DNA from: Alphaproteobacteria bacterium | GTDB taxonomy: Bacteria; Pseudomonadota; Alphaproteobacteria; Micavibrionales; Micavibrionaceae | NCBI GenBank assembly: GCA_017999645.1 | Contig: JAGNLJ010000012.1 | Coordinates: 1 to 64,000 of the forward strand | Length of the DNA: 64,000 nucleotides | Reading direction: 5' to 3' | Shown here: in pieces, positions 6,956 to 15,454 of the stretch | How the letters are laid out: every line of letters starts with the position of its first letter | How positions within the stretch are numbered: the first letter of the stretch is position 1 | The notes under the pieces: generated by a model | The model's input: only the letters and a program-made list of their open reading frames with translations | The model's database searches: none | Told to the model about the DNA's origin: nothing | Position numbers and translations under genes: made by a program

Positions 6956-8593
6956 ATGATCACCAACCTGATCAGAAAAATCCGCAGAGACGCCAGCGAA
7001 ATGGCCTGCAACTCTGTGCTTTATAACTGGAGCTTGCGCGGTGAAGCGCCCGAGCGGCTGAATGTCAAACCGGCGGACGCATGGCCGGGCAATGTGGAGT
7101 CGGGCCGCTGGTTGTGCGACGGCGCGTTTGCGTTGGCGGGCGATCAAATTTCATTGCAGGGCGGTTGCTGGGAACCGCTGGGAGTGAGCGAAGCATGGCT
7201 CAACCACATGCACGGTTTCGAATGGCTGCGCGATCTGCGCGCGCTCGGCGGCGAGGAGGCGCGGCAGCAGGCACGCTGGCTGACCGAAAGCTGGATTTAC
7301 TATCACCAGAAATGGTCGCCGCATGCCTGGCGCGCCGATATGTGCGGCTCGCGTATCGCCATGTGGATTTCCTATTGCGAATTTTTCGTCGAGGCTGCAG
7401 GTCCCGATTTCCAGGATCTCTTCTTCGATTCGCTCAGCAAGCAGGCGCGGCATTTGAGCCGCGTGTTGCAGCGTGATGTTGCAGGCGTGCCGATGCTGCG
7501 TGCCATTAAAGGCCTTCTCTATGCTGGCCTTGCGTGTGAAGGGCGCGAGGTGTGGGCGCAACAAGCCCTGAGCCAGCTCAACACGGAAATATCGAAACAA
7601 ATTTTACGCGATGGCGCTCATGTCTCGCGCGCGCCGGTGCAGCATCTGCAGGCGCTGCAAATCCTGTTAGACATCCGCACCGCTCTTGCCGCCGCCGGTC
7701 AGGCGCTGCCGGAGACTGTGCAGCATGCTATTGATTCCTTGAGCGCCGCCTTGCGTTTCTTCCGCTATGGCGATGGCGGTCTTGCCGTTTTCCACGGTAC
7801 GCAGGAAGGACCGAAGGAATTGCTGGATTCCGTTCTTGCACAGGCCAATGTGCGCGGCAAGGGATTGCATACATTACCTTGCGCGGGTTTCGAAAAAATC
7901 ACCGAAGGGCGCACGCTCATCATGTTCGATTGCGGTCGCAGTCCGCAGCGCCCACATGATAAAAATTCCCATGCTGCGCCGCTGGCGTTCGAGATGGCGT
8001 ATGGCAAGGAGCGGATTTTTGTCTCCTGCGGCACGCACCCAAGCTCTCTGGATTGGCAGGATGCCTTGCGCGCCACCGCCGCGCACAACACGGTCACGCT
8101 GGATTACCGCAACGCCTGCGAAATCCGCGAGGACGGGCATTTTTCCCGCAAGCCTAGAGTCGTCAGCATCGTGCGCGAGGAGACGAAAGGTTCGTGCCTG
8201 TTGGAAGCCACGCATGATGGCTATGCCTTGCTGAACGGCATCGAACACCGCCGCCGTTTGTACCTGTCGGATCAAGGCCACGATTTACGCGGCGAGGACA
8301 TCCTCACCAGCCAGGCCGGACCCGCAAAACCCGTCAATGTCGCGATCCGTTTCCACATCCATCCGCGCGTCATGGTTTCGCTAATCGGCGAGGGCAGCGA
8401 AGAAGCTTTGCTGCGCCTGCCGTCCGGCATCGGCTGGCGCTTTCACCAGTCCGGCGGAATATTAAAGCTGGAAGATTCCGTTTATCTCGGCGAGGACAGC
8501 CGTCCGCGTAAAACCAAGCAGCTCGTGGTTTACGGCGACATGCCGGACACCGAGTTCAAGGTTAAATGGGCGATGCAACGCGAAGGGCTATAA
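6956..8593 (+). CDS. Heparinase II/III-family protein
   Basis: The 545-residue protein has an N-terminal alpha/alpha-toroid part (residues 1-270, with WLTESWIYYHQKWSPHAWRADMCGSR-type Trp-rich helices) and a C-terminal beta-sandwich part beginning near 310 with FDCGRSPQRPHD and a conserved AHNTVTLD segment. This is the alphaproteobacterial heparinase-like protein commonly found next to rpe or purH. Family members are uronic-acid polysaccharide lyases; the substrate of this subgroup is unknown. No signal peptide is visible, so cytoplasmic or inner-face action is likely. It follows rpe by four bases and precedes the EAL gene by three, suggesting one operon. Confidence 0.85.
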   Translation: MITNLIRKIRRDASEMACNSVLYNWSLRGEAPERLNVKPADAWPGNVESGRWLCDGAFALAGDQISLQGGCWEPLGVSEAWLNHMHGFEWLRDLRALGGEEARQQARWLTESWIYYHQKWSPHAWRADMCGSRIAMWISYCEFFVEAAGPDFQDLFFDSLSKQARHLSRVLQRDVAGVPMLRAIKGLLYAGLACEGREVWAQQALSQLNTEISKQILRDGAHVSRAPVQHLQALQILLDIRTALAAAGQALPETVQHAIDSLSAALRFFRYGDGGLAVFHGTQEGPKELLDSVLAQANVRGKGLHTLPCAGFEKITEGRTLIMFDCGRSPQRPHDKNSHAAPLAFEMAYGKERIFVSCGTHPSSLDWQDALRATAAHNTVTLDYRNACEIREDGHFSRKPRVVSIVREETKGSCLLEATHDGYALLNGIEHRRRLYLSDQGHDLRGEDILTSQAGPAKPVNVAIRFHIHPRVMVSLIGEGSEEALLRLPSGIGWRFHQSGGILKLEDSVYLGEDSRPRKTKQLVVYGDMPDTEFKVKWAMQREGL

Positions 8594-8596
8594 GTT

Positions 8597-9472
8597 TTGA
8601 CTGCCACCGATCTTCACCGGCAAATAGAATCCCTCGCGCTTAAAACCGGTACTCTCAAAACAAACGCCGACAATCCCGACCAGGAAAATGCTGCAGCCTG
8701 TGCCGTGGCCTGTCTTGAATCTCTTGAGGCCGCCGTCGCGGGGCAAAAGCAGATTTTCGGCATCGAACCGTGGCACAAGTCGCACAAGGACGCGCCGCTG
8801 TCGCAACCCGGCGAAATGCTGCTGCGGCTGAAAGATGCGGAAGGCAATCCTTTGCCGCCATACCCGGCGATCATGGCATTTTATAATAACGGCATGGCGG
8901 CGGAGATCGACACTATTCTCGCGCTCTGCGCCGTGCAGCAATTCAAGGAGAGCGACGAGCAGCAAATCTCGGTCAATGTGTCGGGCCGCTCGATGCGCGA
9001 TGCAGCCTTTATCAAAACCGTGCTGCCGGTTATTGAATCCATGAAGCTGCCCAAGGCGCAGAAAATCATTTTCGAAATCCACGAAAGCGCGCCGTCTGAA
9101 ATCATGAGCCCGCGCGTGCTGGATCTTTGCCGCCGGATCGGCATTGCGTTCGCGATTGATGATGTCGGCCTTTCGCTCAATGATATTTTCCGCCTCTCGC
9201 AGTTCGAGCAGATCGCGGACTTCATCAAGCTGGACCGCAAATGGGTGATGACGAAACCCGGCGAGAAAATGTCACTCGACAATCTCATGGCGCTGATCGG
9301 CGCGACGCTGCCGAACGCCTATCTCGTCGCCGAAGGGGTTCAGAGCGCCGAACACGCTGCGGAGCTGCAGGGGCATCATAAGAACATCCATTATATGCAG
9401 GGCATGCACCTCCCGCTGCGCGAGCAATTCGCCACGGAATTCTCAGAAATAAAAGCCAAAGCCACAGCCTGA
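8597..9472 (+). CDS. EAL-domain protein, diverged (EML signature)
   Basis: The 291-residue product matches an EAL phosphodiesterase core from about residue 70 to the end. The signature is EML (73-75) rather than EAL. The metal and substrate ligands are all kept: Glu73, Asn127 (NVSG), Glu160 (FEIHE), Asp188-Asp189 (AIDDVG), Lys211 (IKLDR), Glu246 (AEGV) and Gln268 (MQGM). Cleavage of cyclic di-GMP is therefore plausible. There is no GGDEF, sensor or membrane segment; residues 1-65 are a short unclassified N-terminus. The start is a TTG at 8597 preceded by GAAGGG, because no ATG occurs before residue 74. It ends the rpe operon. Confidence 0.75.
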   Translation: MTATDLHRQIESLALKTGTLKTNADNPDQENAAACAVACLESLEAAVAGQKQIFGIEPWHKSHKDAPLSQPGEMLLRLKDAEGNPLPPYPAIMAFYNNGMAAEIDTILALCAVQQFKESDEQQISVNVSGRSMRDAAFIKTVLPVIESMKLPKAQKIIFEIHESAPSEIMSPRVLDLCRRIGIAFAIDDVGLSLNDIFRLSQFEQIADFIKLDRKWVMTKPGEKMSLDNLMALIGATLPNAYLVAEGVQSAEHAAELQGHHKNIHYMQGMHLPLREQFATEFSEIKAKATA

Positions 9473-9536
9473 ATTATCGTTCTTGATTTGTTCCTTTTGT
9501 TCCGGTACAAATGGAGTACGAGTCGTTTTGAGGGCT

Positions 9537-9575
9537 CCGGGGGATTGGGGTGAAACCCACCCCCACCCCCCAAAA
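9537..9575. repeat. G-rich inverted repeat before radA
   Basis: GGGGGATTGGGGTG is followed by AAA and then a C-rich arm CCACCCCCACCCCCC that pairs with it. It can form a very stable hairpin, and the C-tract strand gives a G-run strand on the other side. No T-run follows, so it is not a typical terminator. It lies about 40 bases before the radA start. Confidence 0.5.
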
Positions 9576-9615
9576 GCGCCGTAGTGAATTCGAATAACCT
9601 TTTTGGAACAGATAC

Positions 9616-11010
9616 ATGGCAAAATCCGGGAAAAATTATATCTGCCAGGCCTGCGGCGCGGTCCACCCGCGCTGGAGCGGGAAATGCGATGCCTGTAACG
9701 GCTGGAACTGCATTGCCGAGGAGAACGTGCAGGCCGCTGCACCGAAGGGTCTGGGCAAGAAGAAGGGCCGGGAGATCGAACTGGTTAGCTTAGCTGGCAG
9801 TTCGGACCGGGATTACCCCCGCCATGTGACGGGCATCAAGGAATTCGACCGCGTGACCGGCGGCGGGCTGGTTCCGGGTTCCGCGCTTTTGATCGGCGGC
9901 GATCCCGGTATCGGTAAATCGACCTTATTGCTGCAGGCTGTTTGTGCGCTCTCAAGAAAGAATACGCGCTGCGTTTATGTCTCCGGCGAAGAATCCATCG
10001 AGCAGGTGCGTATGCGTGCGCGGCGTCTCGGACTGGGCGATGCGCCTGTCGAACTCGCCGCGGCGGTGAATGTCCGCGATATCGTCGCGACCATGGAAAA
10101 CGTATCGACGCCTGTTTCATTGCTCGTCATCGATTCCATCCAGACCATGTTCATTGACACGATCGACTCCGCGCCGGGTACGGTGACGCAAGTCAGAACC
10201 TCGGCGCAGGAAATCATCCGCGCCGCGAAAACACGGGGAATCGCGGTGATTTTCGTCGGCCATGTCACGAAGGACGGCCAGATTGCGGGCCCGCGCGTGT
10301 TGGAACACCTCGTCGACACCGTGTTGTATTTCGAGGGTGAACGCAGCCACCAGTTCAGGATTTTGCGCGCCGTGAAAAACCGTTTCGGGCCGACGGATGA
10401 AATCGGCGTATTCGAAATGGCATCCGAAGGTCTTGTTGAAGTTGAAAACCCATCAGCCCTGTTCCTCGCGCAGCGTAACCAGGACGCTGCGGGAAGTTCG
10501 GTGTTGGCCGCGCTGGAAGGAACGCGGCCGATACTGGTCGAGGTTCAGGCGCTGGTGGCGCCTTCTTCCTTAGGTTCTCCGCGCCGCGCCGTTCTGGGGT
10601 GGGATCCCAACCGTCTCGCCATGATCGTCGCGGTGCTGGAGACACGCTGCGGGTTGCAGCTTTCGGGGTGCGACATTTTCCTCAACATCGCCGGGGGTAT
10701 CCGCATCCAGGAACCGGCGGCCGATCTGGCCGTTGCCGCCGCGCTCATCAGCGCGTTGCAGGGCAAACCTTTGCCGCCGGAATCAGTCTTTTTTGGCGAG
10801 ATTGGCCTCGCGGGCGAGGTGCGGCAGGTCGCGCAGCCCGACCAGCGACTGAAGGAGGCTTCGAAACTCGGTTTCAAGGAGGCCGTCATTCCGCTGGGCA
10901 AAAAAAAGCGGGCCGATATCCCGCCCATGCCCGCCAGCGAAATAGGCCATGTGCAGGACCTTGCCGATATGTTCAGCGGGCGGCAGATGCGCCGGGCCGA
11001 GGCGGCCTGA
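9616..11010 (+). CDS. radA: DNA repair protein RadA (Sms)
   Basis: RadA is a RecA-related helicase that promotes branch migration during recombination repair. The 464 residues show every family element: an N-terminal zinc finger with Cys10, Cys13, Cys24 and Cys27; Walker A GGDPGIGKST at 94-103; the RadA-specific KNRFG motif at 254-258; and a C-terminal Lon-protease-like domain with AGGIRIQEPAADLAVAAAL. The length is normal. It is the first of four co-oriented genes, radA-cvpA-purF-SDR, an order often seen in Alphaproteobacteria. Confidence 0.97.
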   Translation: MAKSGKNYICQACGAVHPRWSGKCDACNGWNCIAEENVQAAAPKGLGKKKGREIELVSLAGSSDRDYPRHVTGIKEFDRVTGGGLVPGSALLIGGDPGIGKSTLLLQAVCALSRKNTRCVYVSGEESIEQVRMRARRLGLGDAPVELAAAVNVRDIVATMENVSTPVSLLVIDSIQTMFIDTIDSAPGTVTQVRTSAQEIIRAAKTRGIAVIFVGHVTKDGQIAGPRVLEHLVDTVLYFEGERSHQFRILRAVKNRFGPTDEIGVFEMASEGLVEVENPSALFLAQRNQDAAGSSVLAALEGTRPILVEVQALVAPSSLGSPRRAVLGWDPNRLAMIVAVLETRCGLQLSGCDIFLNIAGGIRIQEPAADLAVAAALISALQGKPLPPESVFFGEIGLAGEVRQVAQPDQRLKEASKLGFKEAVIPLGKKKRADIPPMPASEIGHVQDLADMFSGRQMRRAEAA

Positions 11011-11113
11011 AATGCCGGAATAACGGGCCTGAAACACCCCGGAAAGTCATGCAATTTCGGCCTTGCTTGCCTATGTATAGGTGCTCCTGACCCCAGCAGC
11101 AGGCGGATGCACC

Positions 11114-11872
11114 ATGATCTTTGACGTCATAGTTCTCATCATTACCCTTATTTCAGCTTTTATTGCCTTTTTGCGCGGTCTGATCCGCGAAGTTCTGACC
11201 ATTTTCGGCGTCGTCGGCGGTCTGGCGGCTGCGTGGTATGCGGGTCCGATGCTGCTGCCATATATGAAAGACTGGCTGGGCGTAAAAGAAGGTGCTGAGC
11301 CGGAAAAACTGCTCGGCGTTCTGCCGTACGACATTCTCGCCGTCATTCTTGCCTATGGCATAATCTTCATAGTCGTTGCGCTGGTGCTCTCGATCGTCAG
11401 TCACATCCTGGCCGAAACCGCCCGTGCCATCGGGCTCGGGCCGGTCGACCGGACGCTCGGCGTTATCTTCGGCATCGCGCGCGGGATTTTGCTGGTTTCC
11501 ATTCCGGTCATGGTCATGCAGTTGATCACCAGCGACGAGCAGCGCGAGGAATGGTTTAAAGACAGCAAAACCTATTTCTATGTTGACCAGGTTTCGGTTG
11601 CTCTCCTCGATATGGTTCCGGACTCGACGGTCGAGAAGTTCAAGGAAGACGCCGAGACGATCAAAGAAAGCGCCAGTACGCGGGAAAAATTACAGCAGAT
11701 GGATATCCTTAAAGGCGGCGCGCCGCGTGAGGAAGAGCTGCCGCCTGCAGAAAGCGGCACTGAAGGTTACACGAATGAATTCCGCGACGAAATGGACCAG
11801 CTTTTTGAAAGCAGGCCAACCGGTCAGGAACGGGCCCCGGTAGATCCGGCAGATGAGGAACCGAACCAGTAA
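11114..11872 (+). CDS. cvpA: CvpA-family membrane protein
   Basis: The N-terminal 150 residues hold four hydrophobic helices starting with MIFDVIVLIITLISAFIAFL, then GLIREVLTIFGVVGGLAAAW, as in CvpA (colicin V production protein). The remaining 100 residues are a polar, Glu-rich tail that is longer than in E. coli CvpA and looks disordered. I use ATG 11114 rather than the GTG at 11081, because it gives the family N-terminus and has an AGGCGG box before it. CvpA is linked to envelope stress tolerance. The stop codon overlaps the purF start by one base, as in the classical cvpA-purF pair. Confidence 0.9.
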   Translation: MIFDVIVLIITLISAFIAFLRGLIREVLTIFGVVGGLAAAWYAGPMLLPYMKDWLGVKEGAEPEKLLGVLPYDILAVILAYGIIFIVVALVLSIVSHILAETARAIGLGPVDRTLGVIFGIARGILLVSIPVMVMQLITSDEQREEWFKDSKTYFYVDQVSVALLDMVPDSTVEKFKEDAETIKESASTREKLQQMDILKGGAPREEELPPAESGTEGYTNEFRDEMDQLFESRPTGQERAPVDPADEEPNQ

Positions 11873-13329
11873 TGACCATGCCGTTTGATGACGATAAACT
11901 TCACGATGAATGCGGAATTTTCGGCATTTATAACCATGACGATGCGTCGGCGCACGTAGCGCTCGGACTTCACGCGCTTCAGCACCGGGGCCAGGAAGCG
12001 TGCGGCATTGTCACCAGTGATGACGAGCAATTCCACACCAAGCGTGCGCTCGGCCTTGTCGATGACACATTTGGCGACAAGAAAACTATTGAATCCCTGA
12101 AGGGAAAATCCGGTATCGGCCACAATCGCTATGCCACCACGGGCGAGACGCATCTTCGCAACGTTCAGCCGCTGCATGCCGATATGGATTTCGGCGGCTT
12201 TGCTGTCGCGCATAACGGCAATCTTACCAACGCGATGACGATCAAGAAAGAACTGGTTTCGCGCGGTGCGATTTTTCAATCGACAAGCGATACCGAGGTC
12301 ATCGTTCACCTCGTCGCGCTGTCGCAGAAAAAAACCGTGCAGGATCGCATCGTCGATGCGATGGCGCAGATCAAGGGCGCGTATTCGCTTGTGATCCTGC
12401 TGAAAGATTCCGTCATTGGCCTGCGCGACCCGAACGGCATTCGCCCGCTGGTTCTCGGCAAGCTCGCCAAGGGGCACGTGCTCGCTTCGGAAAGTTGTGC
12501 GCTTGATATTATCGGTGCAGAATATGTGCGCGAAATCAAGCCCGGCGAAATGGTGACGCTGACGAAAAAGGGCGTCATTTCGCAATTCCCGTTTGCGAAG
12601 AAGCCGTCGAAATTCTGCATTTTCGAATATATTTATTTCGCGCGGCCCGACAGTTTCATGGAAAACCGCTCGGTTTATGAAATGCGCAAGCGCATCGGCG
12701 AGGAACTGGCGCGTGAAGCGCCCGTAACAGGTGCCGACCTCGTCGTGCCAGTCCCGGACAGCGGCGTTCCTTCCGCGATTGGTTACGCGCAGGAAAGCGG
12801 CGTGCCGTTCGAGCTCGGCATCATCCGCAATCATTATGTCGGCCGGACATTCATCGAGCCGAGCGACCATATCCGCCACCTCGGCGTCAAGCTGAAACAC
12901 AATGCCAACCGTGCTTATTTAAAGGGCAAGAAGGTGGTGCTGATTGATGATTCCATCGTGCGCGGCACGACATCGCGTAAAATAGTTGAAATGGTTCGTG
13001 CGGCGGGCGCGACGGAAGTGCATATGCGCATTTCATCGCCGCCGACGACGCATAGCTGTTTCTACGGCATCGACACGCCGCGTACGGAAGAGTTGCTCGC
13101 TCACCAGAAGACGGTCGGAGAAATCTGCAAGTTCATCCGCGCGGATTCTCTCGCTTACATCTCCATCGACGGTCTCTACCGCGCGGTTGATAACGTCAAG
13201 CGCAATGCCAAGAGCCCGCAATTTTGCGATGCGTGCTTCACCGGCGATTACGCGGTTGAGCTGGTCGACAACATCAATCACTGCGGCAACGGCAAGGTTT
13301 CCGTCCTCAGCGAACGCAAGAAAAACTAA
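11872..13329 (+). CDS. purF: Amidophosphoribosyltransferase
   Basis: PurF makes 5-phosphoribosylamine from PRPP and glutamine, the first step of purine synthesis. The 485-residue protein has an N-terminal Ntn glutaminase domain whose nucleophile is Cys14 (DECGIFGIY), so a 13-residue propeptide must be removed. Other landmarks are GHNRYATTG, the SDTEV loop, the PRPP loop VLIDDSIVRGTTS and conserved cysteines near the C-terminus (CDACFTGDY) typical of the iron-sulfur-containing class. The start overlaps the cvpA stop by one base (TAATG). The SDR gene starts within its stop codon, so translation of the three is probably coupled. Confidence 0.97.
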   Translation: MTMPFDDDKLHDECGIFGIYNHDDASAHVALGLHALQHRGQEACGIVTSDDEQFHTKRALGLVDDTFGDKKTIESLKGKSGIGHNRYATTGETHLRNVQPLHADMDFGGFAVAHNGNLTNAMTIKKELVSRGAIFQSTSDTEVIVHLVALSQKKTVQDRIVDAMAQIKGAYSLVILLKDSVIGLRDPNGIRPLVLGKLAKGHVLASESCALDIIGAEYVREIKPGEMVTLTKKGVISQFPFAKKPSKFCIFEYIYFARPDSFMENRSVYEMRKRIGEELAREAPVTGADLVVPVPDSGVPSAIGYAQESGVPFELGIIRNHYVGRTFIEPSDHIRHLGVKLKHNANRAYLKGKKVVLIDDSIVRGTTSRKIVEMVRAAGATEVHMRISSPPTTHSCFYGIDTPRTEELLAHQKTVGEICKFIRADSLAYISIDGLYRAVDNVKRNAKSPQFCDACFTGDYAVELVDNINHCGNGKVSVLSERKKN

Positions 13330-14030
13330 TGGCTGCTCTTAACGAACGCGTCGCACTGATCACAGGCGCTTCGCGCGGCATAGGCGCGTCGGTTGCCAAA
13401 GGCCTTGCGCGCGAGGGTGCGCATGTCATTCTCCTTGCCCGTACGCAGGCTGCGCTCGAGGAAGTGGATGATGAAATCCGCAGCTTTGGCGGCAAGGCGA
13501 CATTAATTCCTCTGGATCTGGCAAGACTTGATGAAGTCGACAAGCTCGGTCCTTCGATCTATGAGCGTTTCGGCAGGCTGGATATTTTTATCGGTAACGC
13601 GGCGGTGCTCGGCACGCTTGGCCCGGTCAATCACATCACGCCGAAAGAGTGGGAAAAGGCTTTCACCGTCAATGTCATGGCGAATGTGCGACTGGTGCGG
13701 AGTTTGGATCCAATGCTGCGAGGCTCGGATGCCGGGCGCGTGGTGTTCACGACGTCGGGGTTAGGCGAGCAGGCGATGGCTTATTGGGGTCCTTATTGCG
13801 CGACGAAAGCGGCGCTGAATTTATTCGCGCAGACTTATGCGGGCGAAACGGCGAAAACTAACCTCCGTATCAATCTCGTCAGTCCCGGCCCCGTTGATAC
13901 GGCTATGTTGCGCAAGGCGTTTCCGGGCGGTTTTCAGGGTGCAATGAAAACGCCGGACGATGTCGTGCCTGCTTATCTCAAGCTGGTTGCGGCGAACTGC
14001 AACACACACGGCGAGATTATTTCTCTCTAA
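13329..14030 (+). CDS. Short-chain dehydrogenase/reductase
   Basis: A classical SDR of 233 residues. The cofactor motif TGASRGIG is at 12-19, the structural Asn in GNAAVLG near 90, and the catalytic triad is Ser143, Tyr156 and Lys160 (YCATK). The Arg at the end of the second beta strand (LLARTQ) suggests NADP(H). It resembles the YciK-like SDR that follows purF in many Alphaproteobacteria; the substrate is unknown. The start ATG shares a base with the purF stop. Its stop overlaps the convergent der gene by four bases. Confidence 0.9.
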   Translation: MAALNERVALITGASRGIGASVAKGLAREGAHVILLARTQAALEEVDDEIRSFGGKATLIPLDLARLDEVDKLGPSIYERFGRLDIFIGNAAVLGTLGPVNHITPKEWEKAFTVNVMANVRLVRSLDPMLRGSDAGRVVFTTSGLGEQAMAYWGPYCATKAALNLFAQTYAGETAKTNLRINLVSPGPVDTAMLRKAFPGGFQGAMKTPDDVVPAYLKLVAANCNTHGEIISL

Positions 14031-15445
14031 TCATTATCGGCATATGGATTTTTACTGGCGCGGATCAGCAGGCGCACGGGTACGCCGGGGATGTCGTAAT
14101 CATCGCGCAGGCTGTTGATGATGTAGCGTTTGTGCGTTTGCGGCAGGGCGTCGGGTTTTGAAACCCAGATGGCGAATGTAGGCGGGCGCGTTTTCACCTG
14201 CGTGATGTATTTCAGGCGGTTGGCGCGGCCATTGGCGAGCGGGGCTGGGTTCTGGCTTTCGCGCGCGCGCAGCCAGCGGTTCAGGCCCGCCGTGGAAATG
14301 CGCTTGTTCCAGATTTCGTAGGTTTTCAGCACTGTTTCTAACAAGCCGTCGATATTGCTGTTGTTCAGCGCGGAAATCGTGACAAGCGGCAGGTCTTTGA
14401 CCTGCGCGAGCTGCGCCTGCAGTCCGTATTCGATTTCTTCCAGCAGTTTTTTGCGGTCGTTCGCGGCGTCCCATTTGTTGATGGCGACGACAAGCGCGCG
14501 GCCTTCCTCGATCACGTGCGCAGCAATCTGGACGTCCTGTTTTTCGAATGCGTCGGCGGCGTCGACAACAAGAATAACGACCTGTGCGAGACGAATGGCG
14601 CGCAGTGAATCCTCGACCGACATTTTTTCGATGTTGTTCTGGACGCGGGCTTTTTTGCGCATGCCGGCGGTATCGACGAGCTTGAAGGCGCGGCCCTGAT
14701 AGGTCCAGTCGACGGCGATGGCGTCACGCGTGATTCCGGCCTCAGGGCCTGTCATGACACGCTGATCATTGACGATGGAATTCAGCAACGTTGATTTGCC
14801 GACATTCGGGCGTCCAACAATCGCGATTTTCAGCGGCGTTTCCGGGTCTTCTTCTTCCTGCTCGAATTCGAAATCTTCCTTGCCTTCGATTTCATCGAGC
14901 GCGGCGAAATCATCGCCCTGGGATTCTTCCGTTTCTTCCTCTTCGGTTTCTTCCGGGAAATGCGGCGTCAGCATTTCATAGAGAAGCTCCATCCCATCGC
15001 CATGCTCGGCGGAAATCGGGACAGGCTCGCCAAGGCCGAGCGCGTGCGCTTCGGCAAGGCCGGACGCGGCGGATTTCGAGTGCTCGCATTTATTGACGGC
15101 GAGGATGACGGGTTTTTTCTGGCGGCGCAGCCATTCGGCGAAATGCTTGTCCATCGCCGTCAGGCCCTGACGACCATCGATGACGAATAAAATGACGTCC
15201 GCCTGCTTCACGCCGGCTTCGGTTTGTTTTCGCATGCGACCCTGGATGGAATTGTCGAAGCTTTCCTCGAGGCCTGCGGTATCAATGATCGTCATGGCCC
15301 GGCCAAACAGATTGGCTTCCGCCGTGCGCCAGTCGCGCGTCACGCCGGGCGTGTCATCGACGATGGCGAGTTTTTTCCCCGCGAGGCGGTTGAAAAGCGT
15401 TGATTTGCCGACATTAGGCCGACCGACAATGGCGAGGGTTAACAT
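14027..15445 (-). CDS. der: GTPase Der (EngA), ribosome assembly
   Basis: Der is an essential tandem GTPase for 50S subunit maturation. Both G domains are complete: G1 GRPNVGKST at residues 8-16 and again near 213-221, DTAG in both (IIDTAGLEE and LVDTAGMRK), and NKCE/NKWD as G4. Between the domains lies an acidic linker, rich in Glu, of about 40 residues (EETEEEETEE, then EFEQEEEDPE), longer than in E. coli. The C-terminal KH-like domain ends at residue 472. It is the last gene of the reverse-strand block yfgM-bamB-der, the same order as in E. coli. Confidence 0.97.
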   Translation of the reverse strand: MLTLAIVGRPNVGKSTLFNRLAGKKLAIVDDTPGVTRDWRTAEANLFGRAMTIIDTAGLEESFDNSIQGRMRKQTEAGVKQADVILFVIDGRQGLTAMDKHFAEWLRRQKKPVILAVNKCEHSKSAASGLAEAHALGLGEPVPISAEHGDGMELLYEMLTPHFPEETEEEETEESQGDDFAALDEIEGKEDFEFEQEEEDPETPLKIAIVGRPNVGKSTLLNSIVNDQRVMTGPEAGITRDAIAVDWTYQGRAFKLVDTAGMRKKARVQNNIEKMSVEDSLRAIRLAQVVILVVDAADAFEKQDVQIAAHVIEEGRALVVAINKWDAANDRKKLLEEIEYGLQAQLAQVKDLPLVTISALNNSNIDGLLETVLKTYEIWNKRISTAGLNRWLRARESQNPAPLANGRANRLKYITQVKTRPPTFAIWVSKPDALPQTHKRYIINSLRDDYDIPGVPVRLLIRASKNPYADND

Positions 15446-15454
15446 GAAATTACT

